Shown: positions 1 to 10,381, counted from the first letter of the stretch. The stretch: 64,000 nucleotides of DNA from Acidobacteriaceae bacterium (GCA_025462735.1 JAOAPC010000017.1:62001-126000); one strand, 5' to 3'. Numbers and translations: made by a program. Notes: generated by a model from the letters alone, not told the origin.

Positions 1-2039
1 GCTGCATTCGCTGGGTAGGACACCTGGGTTTTGGTTGAGGCCGGATCGAGCAGCAGCGGAATCTTGTACTGCGAATGGGCCACATCGTAACGGGCGAGGT
101 CGATGAAGAAACCATAATTGCGGATTGACCGGTGGGCGCGCAGTGCGGCATTCCATAAGTACCCGGTACCATTTTCTCCGTTGGGGGCGTCGGGCGCCGC
201 GACATTGGCGGTGCCGGGCAAATCATCGGGATCGTCAGGCGTCGCTGGATTAGCCTTTTTTCGCTCGGCAAGCTTGCCATAGCCGACATTGATGTCGCGG
301 TTTGTGCCTTCGGTGTCGTAACTGGTGCCGCGTCCGGCGTAGTTGATGGTTACCTCCTTCTCAACCAGATCAGGCGAGCGCGCGGAAGTGGACCACGACC
401 ATCCGTCGAAGCTGACTTCGCTGGTGTCATAGAAGTTATCGAGGGTGACGAAGTTGCGCGCCAGGAGGTGAAAGTTGGGGGTGGTTGCTTGAGGAAATTC
501 GGTGAGGTTGGGATCGCCGTTGCCTACTTCGAGATCGCCCAAGACCTGATCGTAGGTGCGGTTCTCTTTGATGATGTAGATAACGTGCTTGATATGCCGG
601 CGGAGGAAAGCTAATTTCGCGGAGTCAGCCGCGCTCAATGTGATCTTAAAATTATTATTGGTTGCGACCTGTTGGGTGAGCGCCTGGAGCGCGTCAGCAG
701 TCGGAGTTGGGAAGCTCTGCAGACCAGCTTTGATCAGCTGCAGATTGTATTGATTGGTGCCGCGGCATTTACCCTTTTCTTCGAGCGCAAGGCCGCGGCA
801 GTGGCCGGGGTTCGGGCCAGTTGGTGATTTGCCATTTACCACGTAGATGAATTTTCCGTCGGCGCCGAAGCTGATTGAATTCGGATACCAACCAGTTGGA
901 ATCAATCCCATGACTTTAGATTGTTTGGGGGCGGAACTGAGCTGGATGACCGCGACGTCGTTCATCCAGCCATTGGTTACGTAGAGCAGTTTTTCATCGC
1001 GCGAGAGCGTAACGCTATTTGTGTCGTTTCCTTTGAGATTCGATTTCCGATCTGGCAGAAGGCCAGAGGGAGCGGTGACTGCAATGTTGTCCACGAGCTG
1101 GTTCGAGCTGGTGTCGATTACTCCGACGGAATCGGTATTGTCCTGTGCCACATAGAGAGTGGACTGGGTGGCGTTCAGCACCATGCGATTAGGCTGGCCT
1201 GGCACGCGAATACGCGCGACGACCTTCGGTTGGGCAGTAAAATTCACAACCACAATTTCACGGTCGCGGATGCTGGAAATGTAAGCAGTGTCATTGCCTT
1301 TGATCGCAACCCAGAGCGGATACTCGCCGCCGGGAACACCGGAATTACGCGGATCCGTTTTGCCAGGACGGAGATCAAGTTCAGTTGAGAGGCTCCATCC
1401 AGCCTGAGACTTGCTAACAACGCTGATGGAGTCGTTGTAGTAGTTGGCTACAACCAGCTTGGAGGCGTCTTTCGTGATCGCGATTCCAGCGGCCTGCGGC
1501 TTGACTGAGAAACCAACACCAACCCCACCGTGGCCAAGAGCGATAGGGCTTCCCTGCTCTTCCGCCCATAAGCCGTTAGGCCCTAGCGAATAGGCGTGCA
1601 CGTTGTCGTCAACGCCGCCGGTGATGTAAAAGGTGGTAGCTGAGGGATCAAAGACCATGCCGCTGTAAGTGTTCGGAATTTGGATTACCTGCTTCTGAAC
1701 CGGCTTGGATTGCGAGATGTCGTAGATGAAGACGAACTGGGTTGACTCTGCCGGAATGACTTGTCCCGAAGAGTCGTGGAGCATGTTGTATCCGCTGGTC
1801 AGAACCAGCAGAGTTTTACCGTCGGGGCTGACGATAGTGGTCACAGCCTGACCTGCGACATATTGAGGGTTATCGGCGAAGCCTGGATTGAGCGGGACAA
1901 AAGTGGCTCCGCTTGGAGCCATGGGGGTGATCTGCTGGCCGCTATTCGGGATGGCCTGCTGCCCCTGCAAAAATGCACTGAACGCGGACGCCATAAAAGC
2001 CACCGCCGCCCTTTGCCTGATTCTGGTGCTCCATCGCAT
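1..2039 (-). CDS. Secreted YncE-like beta-propeller / PF04185 phosphoesterase fusion (C-terminus outside window)
   Basis: Reading the minus strand from an ATG at 2037-2039 gives one open frame of 679 codons to the window edge, so the C-terminus is missing. The N-terminus is basic then hydrophobic and ends near LQGQQ, a signal peptide. Residues about 40-440 hold repeated propeller-blade motifs (LVVANYYNDSISVV, TLYVAQDNTDSVGVI, LLYVTNGWMNDVAVI). From about residue 475 comes HVIYIIKENRTYDQVLGD, the entry motif of the PF04185 phosphoesterase family, whose members include phospholipase C and acid phosphatases. This two-domain arrangement is common in Acidobacteriota and is annotated as a bifunctional YncE / alkaline phosphatase family protein. 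The likely role is an exported phosphoesterase. Substrate is unknown. It diverges from the sugar-nucleotide genes that start at 2284. Confidence 0.88.
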   Translation of the reverse strand, partial: MRWSTRIRQRAAVAFMASAFSAFLQGQQAIPNSGQQITPMAPSGATFVPLNPGFADNPQYVAGQAVTTIVSPDGKTLLVLTSGYNMLHDSSGQVIPAESTQFVFIYDISQSKPVQKQVIQIPNTYSGMVFDPSATTFYITGGVDDNVHAYSLGPNGLWAEEQGSPIALGHGGVGVGFSVKPQAAGIAITKDASKLVVANYYNDSISVVSKSQAGWSLSTELDLRPGKTDPRNSGVPGGEYPLWVAIKGNDTAYISSIRDREIVVVNFTAQPKVVARIRVPGQPNRMVLNATQSTLYVAQDNTDSVGVIDTSSNQLVDNIAVTAPSGLLPDRKSNLKGNDTNSVTLSRDEKLLYVTNGWMNDVAVIQLSSAPKQSKVMGLIPTGWYPNSISFGADGKFIYVVNGKSPTGPNPGHCRGLALEEKGKCRGTNQYNLQLIKAGLQSFPTPTADALQALTQQVATNNNFKITLSAADSAKLAFLRRHIKHVIYIIKENRTYDQVLGDLEVGNGDPNLTEFPQATTPNFHLLARNFVTLDNFYDTSEVSFDGWSWSTSARSPDLVEKEVTINYAGRGTSYDTEGTNRDINVGYGKLAERKKANPATPDDPDDLPGTANVAAPDAPNGENGTGYLWNAALRAHRSIRNYGFFIDLARYDVAHSQYKIPLLLDPASTKTQVSYPANA

Positions 2040-2283
2040 GCCGCGCCTCGAATGGAAGTTGGGGACGAATTAGAAGTTTACCCGCAGCGACGGGATTCCG
2101 GTATAAATTGCCGGTGAACATCACGGCTGCGGTATTAGGGTTTCAGCGACCGGGTCCGAGTCGGGAATGGGTGGGGGATTTGTGCGGCCATTGTCATTTC
2201 TGGCACGCATTTAAGCTGGTAAAGTAAGCTTTTCGCGTTTTCATGACATCTATTTAGATTCAGCGCGGTTTGGAGGAAGACTG

Positions 2284-3702
2284 ATGCAGATAGCGGTAGT
2301 CGGTTCCGGATACGTGGGATTAGTCGCCGGTGCTTGTTTTGCGGACCTCGGGCACGACGTTATTGTTGTCGACAATGATCAGAAGAAATTGTCTGCGCTC
2401 AACCGCGGTGAAGTGCCGATTCATGAAAAATTCCTGCCGGAATTGCTACATCGTCATCGAGGAACGCGTCTCAAATTCTCCGACGATCTTGAGGGCGCGG
2501 TTCGAGCAAGCTCCGCTATTTTTGTTGCGGTGGGAACGCCGCCTACGGAACATGGCGAGGCCGATCTTTCGTACGTGGAGTCCGTGGCGCGCAGCATCTC
2601 CGGCGCGATCAACAATTACAAAGTTGTAGTTGAGAAGAGCACGGTCCCGGTTTACACCAGTGACTGGGTGCGGAAAATTATTCTGCGAAACGGAGCGGAG
2701 GCGGAGGAATTCGATGTCGCCTCTAATCCTGAGTTTCTACGTGAAGGGACCGCGGTCACGGATTTTCTGTATCCCGACCGCATTGTGGTTGGCGCGGACA
2801 CGCCACGCTGCGCTGCTGTGCTGCGCGAGATTTATGCTCCGCTGGCCGACGGCACTTACTACATAAAGCCGGATGCTATTCCCCGCCCCGATCGCGCGCA
2901 GATTCCACCTCCGCTGATTGTGACCAGCGCAAAAAGCGCGGAGTTGATCAAGCACGCGTCCAATGCTTTTCTGGCGATGAAGATTTCGTTCATTAACGCG
3001 GTCGCATCGATTTGCGAGAGCGTTGGAGCGAATGTGCAGCAGGTTTGCCAGGGGATTGGAACCGACAGCCGCATCGGACCGCGATTTCTGAACCCAGGAG
3101 TAGGCTATGGAGGTTCTTGCTTCCCGAAGGACCTGCTGGCATTTCGCGCTGTGGCCCGCGAGTGCGGCTACGATTTCCGCCTGCTTGATGAAGTAATGAA
3201 AATCAATGAGGAACAGCGGCACCGGTTCATCCGCAAGGTGCGCAGCGCGTTGTGGACATTACGGGGCAAAAAGCTGGGCGTGCTGGGCCTGGCGTTTAAA
3301 GGTGGAACCGACGATATCCGGGAATCGCCGGCGATACTTTTGATTCAGTCCTTATTGCAGGAAGGATGTCAGATTTCCGCTTTCGATCCGGCGGCGCGCG
3401 AGCGGGCGCAGGAGGCGCTCAACTCCAGCGTGCGCATGACGGAAGACGCATATGAAGCAGCGCGGGACGCCGATGCGTTGCTTATCCTGACGGAATGGGA
3501 GGAGTTTGGGGCGCTTGATCTGAAACGACTGAAAGCGGAGCTCAAATATCCCATCATCATCGATGGCCGGAACCTCTATGATCCCGAGGTCATGGCGGCC
3601 AACGGCTTTACCTATTACAGCGTTGGGCGCCCCGCCGCAAGCCCGGAACCGATTCCCTCCCCTGCTACGGAATCGCGGACCAGAAAGAGCACTCGTCCAT
3701 GA
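2284..3702 (+). CDS. ugd: UDP-glucose 6-dehydrogenase
   Basis: Oxidises UDP-glucose twice with NAD to UDP-glucuronate in the cytoplasm, supplying exopolysaccharide and nucleotide-sugar synthesis. The 472-residue length is normal for the family. The NAD-binding Rossmann motif [10 protein letters not shown] is at residues 7-16. The central domain has NPEFLREG near 148-155. The catalytic cysteine is C279 in [10 protein letters not shown]-terminal UDP-binding domain carries [17 protein letters not shown]. The start has a good ribosome site (GGAGGA about 7 bases upstream). The C-terminal tail, about 20 residues rich in Pro, Ser and Thr, looks disordered. Its stop overlaps the next start as ATGA, so the next enzyme, which uses its product, is translationally coupled. 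Confidence 0.96.
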   Translation: MQIAVVGSGYVGLVAGACFADLGHDVIVVDNDQKKLSALNRGEVPIHEKFLPELLHRHRGTRLKFSDDLEGAVRASSAIFVAVGTPPTEHGEADLSYVESVARSISGAINNYKVVVEKSTVPVYTSDWVRKIILRNGAEAEEFDVASNPEFLREGTAVTDFLYPDRIVVGADTPRCAAVLREIYAPLADGTYYIKPDAIPRPDRAQIPPPLIVTSAKSAELIKHASNAFLAMKISFINAVASICESVGANVQQVCQGIGTDSRIGPRFLNPGVGYGGSCFPKDLLAFRAVARECGYDFRLLDEVMKINEEQRHRFIRKVRSALWTLRGKKLGVLGLAFKGGTDDIRESPAILLIQSLLQEGCQISAFDPAARERAQEALNSSVRMTEDAYEAARDADALLILTEWEEFGALDLKRLKAELKYPIIIDGRNLYDPEVMAANGFTYYSVGRPAASPEPIPSPATESRTRKSTRP

Positions 3703-4655
3703 AACCTCGCGCGCTGGTCACTGGGGGAGCGGGTTTTCTTGGCTCACACCTTTGCGACGCATTGCTGGCCGACGGCTATTCGGTTGTCGCGGTGGACAAC
3801 CTGCTCACTGGCCGCATGTCGAATATAGAGCACCTGCGGCGCGAGGGGAATTTCGAATTTCTTCACATCGACATTAATCGCCCGTTCGAATGCGGGCCGG
3901 TGAATTATGTTTTTCACTTCGCATCTCCGGCCAGCCCGGTGGATTACATGGTCCACGGCATCGACACGCTGAAGGTGGGATCGCTGGGAACCATGCACGC
4001 GCTGGAGTTTGCACACAAGCATCGCGCGAAATTCCTGTTTGCTTCGACATCAGAGTGCTACGGCGATCCTCTGGAACATCCCCAGAAGGAAACTTACTGG
4101 GGAAACGTAAACACCATCGGACCGCGCTCGGTATATGACGAAGCCAAGCGTTTCAGCGAAGCCTTAACTATGGCTTATCACCGATACCGGGGCGTGGATA
4201 CGCGGATCGTGCGGATCTTCAATACGTACGGGCCAAGAATGCAGTTGAATGACGGACGGATCATACCGAATTTTATGAAGCAGGCGCTGCGCGGAGAGGA
4301 TTTGACGGTCTATGGCGACGGCAAACAGACCCGCAGCTTTTGCTATGTGAATGATGAAATCGATGGCTTTTTGAAGTTGTCGAAGTCGGAAGAACATTTT
4401 CCGGTAAATATTGGTAATCCGGACGAGTTCACGGTGCTCGAATGCGCCAAGCGCGTAATCGCAGTTACGAGTTCGAAGAGCAATATCCGCTATGAGAAGC
4501 TTCCGCAGGATGATCCGAGGCAGCGGCGACCCGATATCAGCAAGGCTAGAAAGCTGCTGGGCTGGGAGCCGAAGATCGCGCTCAATGCCGGACTTGAAAT
4601 GTCACTGGATTACTTCCGCGAGGCCGTGGCGGCGGAGATGCCGTTAAAAGCGTAA
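3699..4655 (+). CDS. UDP-glucuronate decarboxylase (UDP-xylose synthase), SDR family
   Basis: Converts UDP-glucuronate to UDP-xylose through a 4-keto intermediate, with bound NAD. The protein has 318 residues. The dinucleotide motif [12 protein letters not shown] is at residues 7-18, the catalytic pair is Y146 and K150 (SVYDEAK), and SPASPVDY near 77-84 is a hallmark of the UXS family rather than of GalE-type epimerases. It directly follows and overlaps ugd by four bases, giving the substrate-producing and substrate-using enzymes in one operon. This context strongly supports UXS over other NAD-dependent epimerases. No ArnA-type formyltransferase domain is attached. Confidence 0.93.
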   Translation: MKPRALVTGGAGFLGSHLCDALLADGYSVVAVDNLLTGRMSNIEHLRREGNFEFLHIDINRPFECGPVNYVFHFASPASPVDYMVHGIDTLKVGSLGTMHALEFAHKHRAKFLFASTSECYGDPLEHPQKETYWGNVNTIGPRSVYDEAKRFSEALTMAYHRYRGVDTRIVRIFNTYGPRMQLNDGRIIPNFMKQALRGEDLTVYGDGKQTRSFCYVNDEIDGFLKLSKSEEHFPVNIGNPDEFTVLECAKRVIAVTSSKSNIRYEKLPQDDPRQRRPDISKARKLLGWEPKIALNAGLEMSLDYFREAVAAEMPLKA

Positions 4656-4764
4656 GATCGGCACGCACCACAAACCGTTAAGATCACTTTGCGACGAAGC
4701 CGTCGTGGCCTCACGCGGCATCTTAGTCCCACCTTGTATCATCAACCTCTGGGGTTGGAGCCTT

Positions 4765-5370
4765 GTGAAAGCGATTCGAACTTTGTTCTGGGATGTTGGT
4801 GGCGTGCTGCTCACTAACGCGTGGGACCACGAGGAACGCGATCGTGCGATTGAAAAGTTTCAGCTGCAGAAAGCCGACTTCGAGACCCGGCATAAGGAAA
4901 TTGTGACTGCATTTGAGGAGGGCAAGGTCACGCTGGAGCAGTATTTGGAAAGGACGATTTTTTACCAGCCGCGCAAGTTCGCCAAAGAAGAGTTCAAGAG
5001 CTTTATGTTTTCGCTTTCCAAACCGAAACCCGAGGTGCTGGAGTTTGCCCGTAGTCTTGCGAACAAGTACCTGATGGCGACTCTCAATAATGAGTCGCGC
5101 GAATTGAATGAGTACCGGATTCGGCAGTTTAATCTTTTAGAAATTTTCGATTTGTTCGTGAGCTCGTGCTATGTGGGGCTGCGCAAGCCAGATGAACGAA
5201 TCTATCGTCTGGCGCTGGACTTGATCCAGAAAACGCCTGAAGAGTGCTGCTTCATTGACGATCGGCAGGTCAATATTGACGGCGCCGCCAAAGTTGGGCT
5301 GCGTACGGTCGTGATGCGAGATCTTACTCAGTTAAAAAAAGACCTGCAGAGTCAGGGTATTGAATCGTGA
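4765..5370 (+). CDS. HAD-superfamily phosphatase (YihX-like)
   Basis: Small cytoplasmic HAD hydrolase of 201 residues. I chose the GTG at 4765, which has GGAG four bases upstream. An in-frame ATG at 4705 would add 20 residues with no HAD character. Motif I is FWDVGGVLL with nucleophile D10. The usual second Asp is Gly, as in YihX-type sugar-phosphate phosphatases. Motif II is ATLNNES, motif III the Lys in LRKPDERIY, motif IV FIDDRQVN. A four-helix cap sits between motifs I and II. It lies in the sugar-nucleotide cluster, which suggests a sugar-phosphate substrate, but this is inference. Confidence 0.85.
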   Translation: MKAIRTLFWDVGGVLLTNAWDHEERDRAIEKFQLQKADFETRHKEIVTAFEEGKVTLEQYLERTIFYQPRKFAKEEFKSFMFSLSKPKPEVLEFARSLANKYLMATLNNESRELNEYRIRQFNLLEIFDLFVSSCYVGLRKPDERIYRLALDLIQKTPEECCFIDDRQVNIDGAAKVGLRTVVMRDLTQLKKDLQSQGIES

Positions 5371-5406
5371 CTGGGACGTTTCTGCGATAAGCTTCTTTTT
5401 CCGCCA

Positions 5407-6534
5407 ATGCCAGATACCACAAAACAATTAAACATTGCGATGATCGGAAGCGGATCGATCGCGCGCGCACACTCGAATGCATTCCATCAGGTCGCGCACT
5501 TTTTTGAGATTCCTTATTCGCTTAATCTGAAGGTGGTGTGTGGACGGAACCAGTCCAAATTGGAGGCGTTCGCGCGGCTGTGGGGCTGGGCTGAGACTGC
5601 GACCGACTGGGAAAATGTAGTCGCGCGCAAAGATATTGACGTTGTCGACATAGCGGTGCCTAACGCGCTGCATGCTCCAATTGCACTGGCCGCAGCCAGG
5701 GCTGGGAAGATGTTGTTCTGCGAGAAGCCGCTGGCTCTGTCGCTGGCAGAAGCGCAGACAATGGCCGCAGCGGCGCGGGATGTCCGTAATCTGGTTTGGT
5801 TCAACTATCGCCGCGTGCCAGCGGTGGCATTCGCAAAGCAACTTATCGATGAGGGCCGGCTGGGTCAGGCTTACCATTACCGCGCGTATTACTTCAATCA
5901 ATCCGGTGCAGATCCGACAAAGGGCCAGACCTGGCGCTACCGCCGAGGCGAAGCGGGTTCGGGGGCTATTGGCGATCTGCTTTCGCACTCGGTGGATATG
6001 GCGATCTATCTGAACGGGGAAATCGCGGAACTCTCGGCCATGAAGCATACGTTCATCCCGGGGCGTGATGTGGATGACGCAGTCATAGTCATGGCGCGTT
6101 TTGTGAATGGCAGTTTGGGCAGCTTTGAAGCGAGCCGCTTCGGAGTCGGACGGCGAAACGGGAATGGATTCGAGATGTACGCCGCGAAGGGCAGCCTGGG
6201 TTTTGACTTGGAGGACATGAACCGCCTGCGGTTTTACGATGCTTCGGACCTGGCTAGTCTGCAAGCTGATCGCAATATTCTGGTGACGGGGCCGGGGCAT
6301 CCCTACTCCACGAACTTCTGGAAACCGGGGCATTTAGTGGGGTACGAGCACACGTTTATTGCGACTCTGGGGGATTTTCTGCAAAATCTTGCCAAAGGTG
6401 AACCCTTCCATCCGAACTTCGAAGATGCGGTGAAAACACAGGCCGTCTTGGAAGCTGTGGAAGCCTCTGCCGAGGCGAACAACTGGGTAAAACTGACGGC
6501 AAGGAACCGAACTGACTTCGGTAACTTGCCGTAA
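5407..6534 (+). CDS. Gfo/Idh/MocA-family NAD(P)-dependent oxidoreductase
   Basis: Protein of 375 residues with an N-terminal Rossmann fold (MIGSGSIARAHSNAF near residues 12-26) and the family signature CEKPLALS near residue 105, whose Lys is the usual catalytic residue. The C-terminal alpha/beta substrate domain contains the GAIGDLLSHSVDMAIYL stretch with the conserved Asp and His. Members oxidise or reduce a hydroxyl on sugars, inositols or sugar nucleotides, and the exact substrate cannot be read from sequence. It follows the HAD gene by 36 bases and ends just before the PilZ gene, so it may belong to the same polysaccharide-related transcript. Confidence 0.88.
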   Translation: MPDTTKQLNIAMIGSGSIARAHSNAFHQVAHFFEIPYSLNLKVVCGRNQSKLEAFARLWGWAETATDWENVVARKDIDVVDIAVPNALHAPIALAAARAGKMLFCEKPLALSLAEAQTMAAAARDVRNLVWFNYRRVPAVAFAKQLIDEGRLGQAYHYRAYYFNQSGADPTKGQTWRYRRGEAGSGAIGDLLSHSVDMAIYLNGEIAELSAMKHTFIPGRDVDDAVIVMARFVNGSLGSFEASRFGVGRRNGNGFEMYAAKGSLGFDLEDMNRLRFYDASDLASLQADRNILVTGPGHPYSTNFWKPGHLVGYEHTFIATLGDFLQNLAKGEPFHPNFEDAVKTQAVLEAVEASAEANNWVKLTARNRTDFGNLP

Positions 6535-6564
6535 CTAACGCAGCTGCCTAGCATTTACGCAGGT

Positions 6565-7281
6565 ATGCTGCACAGTTTACTGCTCAGTAATGATCGCAAT
6601 ACCGTTCGAGTGGTCAGCCGGGTCTTCAAGGACCTTGAGGTTGATATGGATACCTGTGGGGAGACCTTCACTGCGCTCTCGCAGGCCCTAGAGCACCACT
6701 ACGACGCGATCATCATTGACGATTCCATGGAAGAGCCTCACGTCGCTTTGACGAAGTTGATAGAGCTGCCTTCCTGCAGCACCTCAGTCCGCATCGTGCT
6801 GGCCGATCCTGCGATCGCGCTGCACCCGGTTTTTCGCGCTAGTACTCAAGTAGTGATTTACAAGCCTCTCTCGCCCGATCGCGTAAGGCATGCGCTGCGT
6901 GCGGTGCGCAATTTGATGACACGTGAGCGCCGCCGCGGCAACGGGCGCGTCACAACGACGCTGGCAGCGAGGATGAGCCCATCGCATGCACGAGGCACAG
7001 GAAAGCAGATCCTCATTACCGATCTCAGCGAAACCGGCGCGGCCATTCGTTGTGACTTAGACCACGTGCCAGCATCAGGGGGCGTCAACCTTGACTTCTC
7101 GCTACCCAACGAACCTGAAATTATTCACGCTACCGCGGAAATGGTTTGGCAAGACAACAAAGAGCGGGCTGGGATTCGTTTTCTAGACATGCCAAGTCAT
7201 GCGCGAAAGCAGCTTTCCCGATGGATCAAAGAGCATCCATCCGGCGGCACGCGCTCCATTGCTGCCCGGGCCGGCAAGTAG
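6565..7281 (+). CDS. PilZ-domain protein with N-terminal receiver-like domain
   Basis: Protein of 238 residues. Residues 1-115 resemble a response-regulator receiver fold (MLHSLLLSNDRNTV strand, AIIIDDSMEE around the phospho-acceptor strand, VVIYKPLSPDRV like the conserved Lys-Pro strand), but the acidic pocket is poor and it may not be phosphorylated. Residues about 120-230 are a PilZ domain, with an Arg-rich RRRGNGR and ITDLSETGAAI, the two halves of the usual c-di-GMP site. It probably senses c-di-GMP and links it to polysaccharide production or motility. Such two-part proteins are frequent in Acidobacteriota. No output enzyme domain is present. Confidence 0.8.
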   Translation: MLHSLLLSNDRNTVRVVSRVFKDLEVDMDTCGETFTALSQALEHHYDAIIIDDSMEEPHVALTKLIELPSCSTSVRIVLADPAIALHPVFRASTQVVIYKPLSPDRVRHALRAVRNLMTRERRRGNGRVTTTLAARMSPSHARGTGKQILITDLSETGAAIRCDLDHVPASGGVNLDFSLPNEPEIIHATAEMVWQDNKERAGIRFLDMPSHARKQLSRWIKEHPSGGTRSIAARAGK

Positions 7282-7372
7282 CACTTGCAGTTTGCCGAAA
7301 ACAAAGCAAGTAAGAAGATCTCATGTGTTCGTAATTGAACTTCTCGGCGACCTCGGCGTCATTCTCAGCGAA

Positions 7373-7465
7373 CTCTGCGGTTAAAGTCTTTTTCTCTCTC
7401 GGCGAAACCAAAAGCCTTTAACCGCAGAGAACGCAGAGGATTCACAGAGCACGCAGAGAAAATCA
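7373..7465. terminator. Inverted CGCAGAG repeat between convergent genes (likely bidirectional terminator)
   Basis: Arms CTCTGCGGTTAAAG (7373-7386) and CTTTAACCGCAGAG (7416-7429) are a perfect 14-bp inverted repeat with a 29-base loop, followed by further AACGCAGAGG / CACGCAGAG copies. It lies between the 3' ends of the PilZ gene (plus) and rfbC (minus), the position of a bidirectional terminator. The same core recurs at 36549-36594 and 54003-54104. Confidence 0.6.
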
Positions 7466-7529
7466 ATAACGAAAGTGGGCGCTCCTGTTTCCTGTGCCGA
7501 AGCCGCATCGTCACCTTTTCAGCCGCCCG

Positions 7530-8072
7530 TTAAGGAAAAAGCTCTGCATCTTTAAGTCGTGTGCCCTTTTTATCTTTTTCCGAAAGTAAGGGCTTCTCGA
7601 CGTTTTCCCAATCGATTTTCAAGTCAGGATCATTCCAGAGCACCGTCCGCTCCAGCTCAGGAAAATAGAATTCACTGGCTTTGTATAGAACGTGCGCGCT
7701 CTCGGAGAGCACGTAGAAGCCGTGGGCGAATCCAGGGGGAATCCAGGCCAGGCGGCGGTTCTCCCCGGAGAGCTTGACCCCATGCCAGCGTCCAAAGGAC
7801 GAAGAGCTGCGGCGCAAGTCGACAAAGACATCGAGCACGTCTCCGCTTACTACTCGTACCAATTTGCCCTGCGGTTTCTCCACTTGATAATGCAGGCCAC
7901 GTAGGACCCCGCGTTTCGAATAGGAATGGTTGTCCTGCACGAATTTGTCGCGAATGCCGATTTCCTGGAAGGCTTTCTCGTTATAGCTCTCAAGGAAAAA
8001 TCCGCGGTCATCAGCAAAGACTTTTGGCTCGAGGACCAGAACACCGGCGAGAGGAGTTTCGAGAACTTTCAT
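7530..8072 (-). CDS. rfbC: dTDP-4-dehydrorhamnose 3,5-epimerase
   Basis: Third enzyme of dTDP-L-rhamnose synthesis, epimerising C3 and C5 of dTDP-4-keto-6-deoxyglucose. The 180-residue cupin protein has the family landmarks FLESYNEKAF, the active-site His in GVLRGLHYQ near residue 60, and PPGFAHGFYVLS. It is the last gene of a minus-strand rfbB-rfbA-rfbC run and starts 9 bases after rfbA stops. The reductase rfbD, needed to finish rhamnose, is not in the window. Confidence 0.95.
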   Translation of the reverse strand: MKVLETPLAGVLVLEPKVFADDRGFFLESYNEKAFQEIGIRDKFVQDNHSYSKRGVLRGLHYQVEKPQGKLVRVVSGDVLDVFVDLRRSSSSFGRWHGVKLSGENRRLAWIPPGFAHGFYVLSESAHVLYKASEFYFPELERTVLWNDPDLKIDWENVEKPLLSEKDKKGTRLKDAELFP

Positions 8073-8081
8073 GGAAGATAG

Positions 8082-8990
8082 TTAGAAAACTTGCTCTTTG
8101 AGCATTTGCAATAGATAGGCGCCGTATCCGTTGTTTTTCATTGCAGCGGCCGCTCGCTCAACTTGCTCTGGCGTGATATAGCCGTAGCGGTACGCAATTT
8201 CTTCGGGACACGCCACCTTAAGCCCCTGCCGGGTTTCGATGGTCTGAATGAATAAGGAGGCTTCCAGCATGGCTTCGTGGGTGCCGGTATCAAGCCAGGC
8301 CATACCGCGGCCCATGACGGCGACGTCCAGCATGCCGCGTTTCAGATACTCGCGGTTCACGTCCGTAATTTCTAGCTCTCCTCGCGCCGATGGCTTCAGC
8401 GCCTTCGTAATTTCCACTACTTGGGGATCGTAGAAGTAAAGACCGGTCACTGCGTAGCGCGACTTCGGCACGCGCGGCTTTTCTTCGAGGCTGATCGCCT
8501 TGCCCTGGGAGTCGAACTCGACCACGCCGTAGCGTTCGGGATCGTGCACGGGATAGGCAAAGATACGCGCGCCTTTTTCGCAGTCGGCTGCTTGTTTCAC
8601 GCTCTTGGCCAGGTCGTGACCGTGGAAGATGTTGTCGCCCAGCACCAGCGCGCAGCAGCGTTTATCGATAAATTCTTTGGCGATCAGGAAAGCCTGCGCG
8701 ATGCCCTCGGGCTTGGGTTGGGCGGCATAGGACAACACTAATCCAAACCTTGAGCCATCGCCCAGAAGGTGCTCAAACTTAGGCAGATCGTCTGGCGTCG
8801 AGATGAGCATAATCTCCCGAATTCCGGCCAGCATCAGGGTCGAGAGCGGGTAATATACCATCGGCTTGTCGTAGATGGGAAGCAGGCTTTTGCCAACAGC
8901 ATGAGTGACGGGATAGAGGCGGGTTCCCGATCCGCCCGCCAGAATGATTCCTTTGTATTTTGAAGATTGCAGAATGGCAAGATTAGACAT
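8082..8990 (-). CDS. rfbA: Glucose-1-phosphate thymidylyltransferase
   Basis: Makes dTDP-glucose from dTTP and glucose-1-phosphate. The protein has 302 residues. The nucleotide-binding signature [13 protein letters not shown] is near residues 17-29, followed by [35 protein letters not shown] near 165-180 and the C-terminal helical region [12 protein letters not shown] complete the RmlA pattern. The N-terminus is about 10 residues longer than the usual start at MKGIILAGG. An internal alternative Met is absent, so the ATG at 8990 is kept. It lies 27 bases after rfbB and 9 before rfbC, clearly one transcription unit. Confidence 0.95.
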   Translation of the reverse strand: MSNLAILQSSKYKGIILAGGSGTRLYPVTHAVGKSLLPIYDKPMVYYPLSTLMLAGIREIMLISTPDDLPKFEHLLGDGSRFGLVLSYAAQPKPEGIAQAFLIAKEFIDKRCCALVLGDNIFHGHDLAKSVKQAADCEKGARIFAYPVHDPERYGVVEFDSQGKAISLEEKPRVPKSRYAVTGLYFYDPQVVEITKALKPSARGELEITDVNREYLKRGMLDVAVMGRGMAWLDTGTHEAMLEASLFIQTIETRQGLKVACPEEIAYRYGYITPEQVERAAAAMKNNGYGAYLLQMLKEQVF

Positions 8991-9017
8991 TCGGTTTGGA
9001 TTGTAGCGTATCGAAAT

Positions 9018-10112
9018 CTAAAGCGAATACTGTGTGGCCATCCATTGCCGGTAGCTGCCGCTCGTGACTCCTTCGATCCACGATTGGTTTGCCAGGTACC
9101 ACTGAATGGTTTTGCGAATGCCACTCTCGAAAGTTTCTTTTGGACGCCAGCCCAGTTCGCCCTCGATTTTCGCGGCGTTCATAGCGTAACGGCGGTCGTG
9201 GCCGGGACGGTCTTTTACGAAAGTGATCAGCTTTTTGTGTGGAAGTACTGGGTCATTCGGACGAAGCTCATCGAGCGTGGAACAGATGGTGTTCACGACG
9301 TCGATATTCTTGATTTCGTTCCGCCCGCCGATGTTGTAGGTCTCGCCGGCGCGTCCTCGTGAGAGGACGGTCCGAATAGCTTCACAATGGTCCGTGACGT
9401 AGAGCCAGTCGCGGACGTTCAAACCATCTCCGTAAACCGGAATTGGTTTTCCGCTGATGGCGTGCAAAATGACCAGCGGAATCAGTTTCTCCGGAAACTG
9501 GAATGGTCCGTAATTGTTGGAACAGTTGGTGGTGAGCACGGGCATTCCGTAGGTGTGATGATAAGCGCGGACCAGATGATCGGAAGCGGCTTTGGATGCG
9601 GAATATGGACTGTTAGGCGCGTAGCGTGTGGTCTCACAAAAAGCGGGCTCGGCGGCGTCGAGCGAGCCATAAACTTCATCGGTTGAAACGTGGAGGAAGC
9701 GGAAACTGTTTTTCTCTTTGTCCTTGTTCATTGCAGACCAATAAGCCCGGGCTTCCTCGAGCAGGCTAAACGTTCCGTTCACGTTGGTGCGGACAAAATC
9801 GTCCGGGCCGTGGATGGAGCGATCGACATGGCTTTCGGCAGCAAAGTGCACGATGGCCCTAGGGCGGGTCCTCAACAGAAGGTCGGCAACTAATTCGCGG
9901 TCACAAATATCGCCCTGCACGAACTTGTATCGACGGTCCGAAGAAATGGAAGCGAGATTCGCTGGGTTCCCGGCGTAGGTCAACTTGTCTAAATTAATGA
10001 CGTCCGAAGGCTCATTGGCGAGCCAGTGCAGGATGAAGTTGGAGCCGATGAATCCGGCGCCTCCCGTAACCAGAATTGTGCCTGCCTGATTATCCAAAGT
10101 TGATCCGTTCAA
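9018..10112 (-). CDS. rfbB: dTDP-glucose 4,6-dehydratase
   Basis: Second step of dTDP-rhamnose synthesis, an NAD-dependent extended SDR of 364 residues. The motif [13 protein letters not shown] is near residues 15-27. STDEVYGSL holds the catalytic Thr-Asp-Glu triad, and [13 protein letters not shown] the Tyr and Lys. [20 protein letters not shown] is also diagnostic. First gene of the rfbBAC run. The products could feed rhamnose-containing exopolysaccharide or O-antigen, matching the ugd/UDP-xylose genes upstream on the other strand. Confidence 0.96.
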   Translation of the reverse strand: MNGSTLDNQAGTILVTGGAGFIGSNFILHWLANEPSDVINLDKLTYAGNPANLASISSDRRYKFVQGDICDRELVADLLLRTRPRAIVHFAAESHVDRSIHGPDDFVRTNVNGTFSLLEEARAYWSAMNKDKEKNSFRFLHVSTDEVYGSLDAAEPAFCETTRYAPNSPYSASKAASDHLVRAYHHTYGMPVLTTNCSNNYGPFQFPEKLIPLVILHAISGKPIPVYGDGLNVRDWLYVTDHCEAIRTVLSRGRAGETYNIGGRNEIKNIDVVNTICSTLDELRPNDPVLPHKKLITFVKDRPGHDRRYAMNAAKIEGELGWRPKETFESGIRKTIQWYLANQSWIEGVTSGSYRQWMATQYSL

Positions 10113-10126
10113 CTAGCTAAAAGCTT

Positions 10127-10192
10127 TAACCACGAAGGGCACCCTTCGACCTCGCTCAGGGCAGGCTCAGGTACGCAAAGGAACGCTAAAGA
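10127..10192. repeat. Composite palindromic spacer repeat
   Basis: The spacer between the threonine dehydratase and rfbB has a TTAACCACGAAGGGCACC element, the CTTCGACCTCGCTCAGG core of a repeat related to those at 18800-18840 and 32489-32552, and ACGCAAAGGAACG. I see no gene in 10113-10381. Confidence 0.5.
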
Positions 10193-10381
10193 CGAAATGC
10201 AGCCAAGATGCTTCGTCGAACTTTGTGTCCTTCGAGGTTTAATGTTCGTATCCAACGCCATTGATGCTTCCCACGCGCCTGCGAAGTCTCTCAAACATTA
10301 TCTTGTATTTCTCTGGATTTGTCCGGTGCCAGTTTATGTCCTCTGGGACAAACTTACCGAGGCAGAGTGCAGGAAGTGCGG

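Noticed and set aside
5428-6333. 301-codon open frame antisense to the Gfo/Idh/MocA gene
   Set aside because: No motifs, no ribosome site. The plus-strand gene has a complete family pattern.
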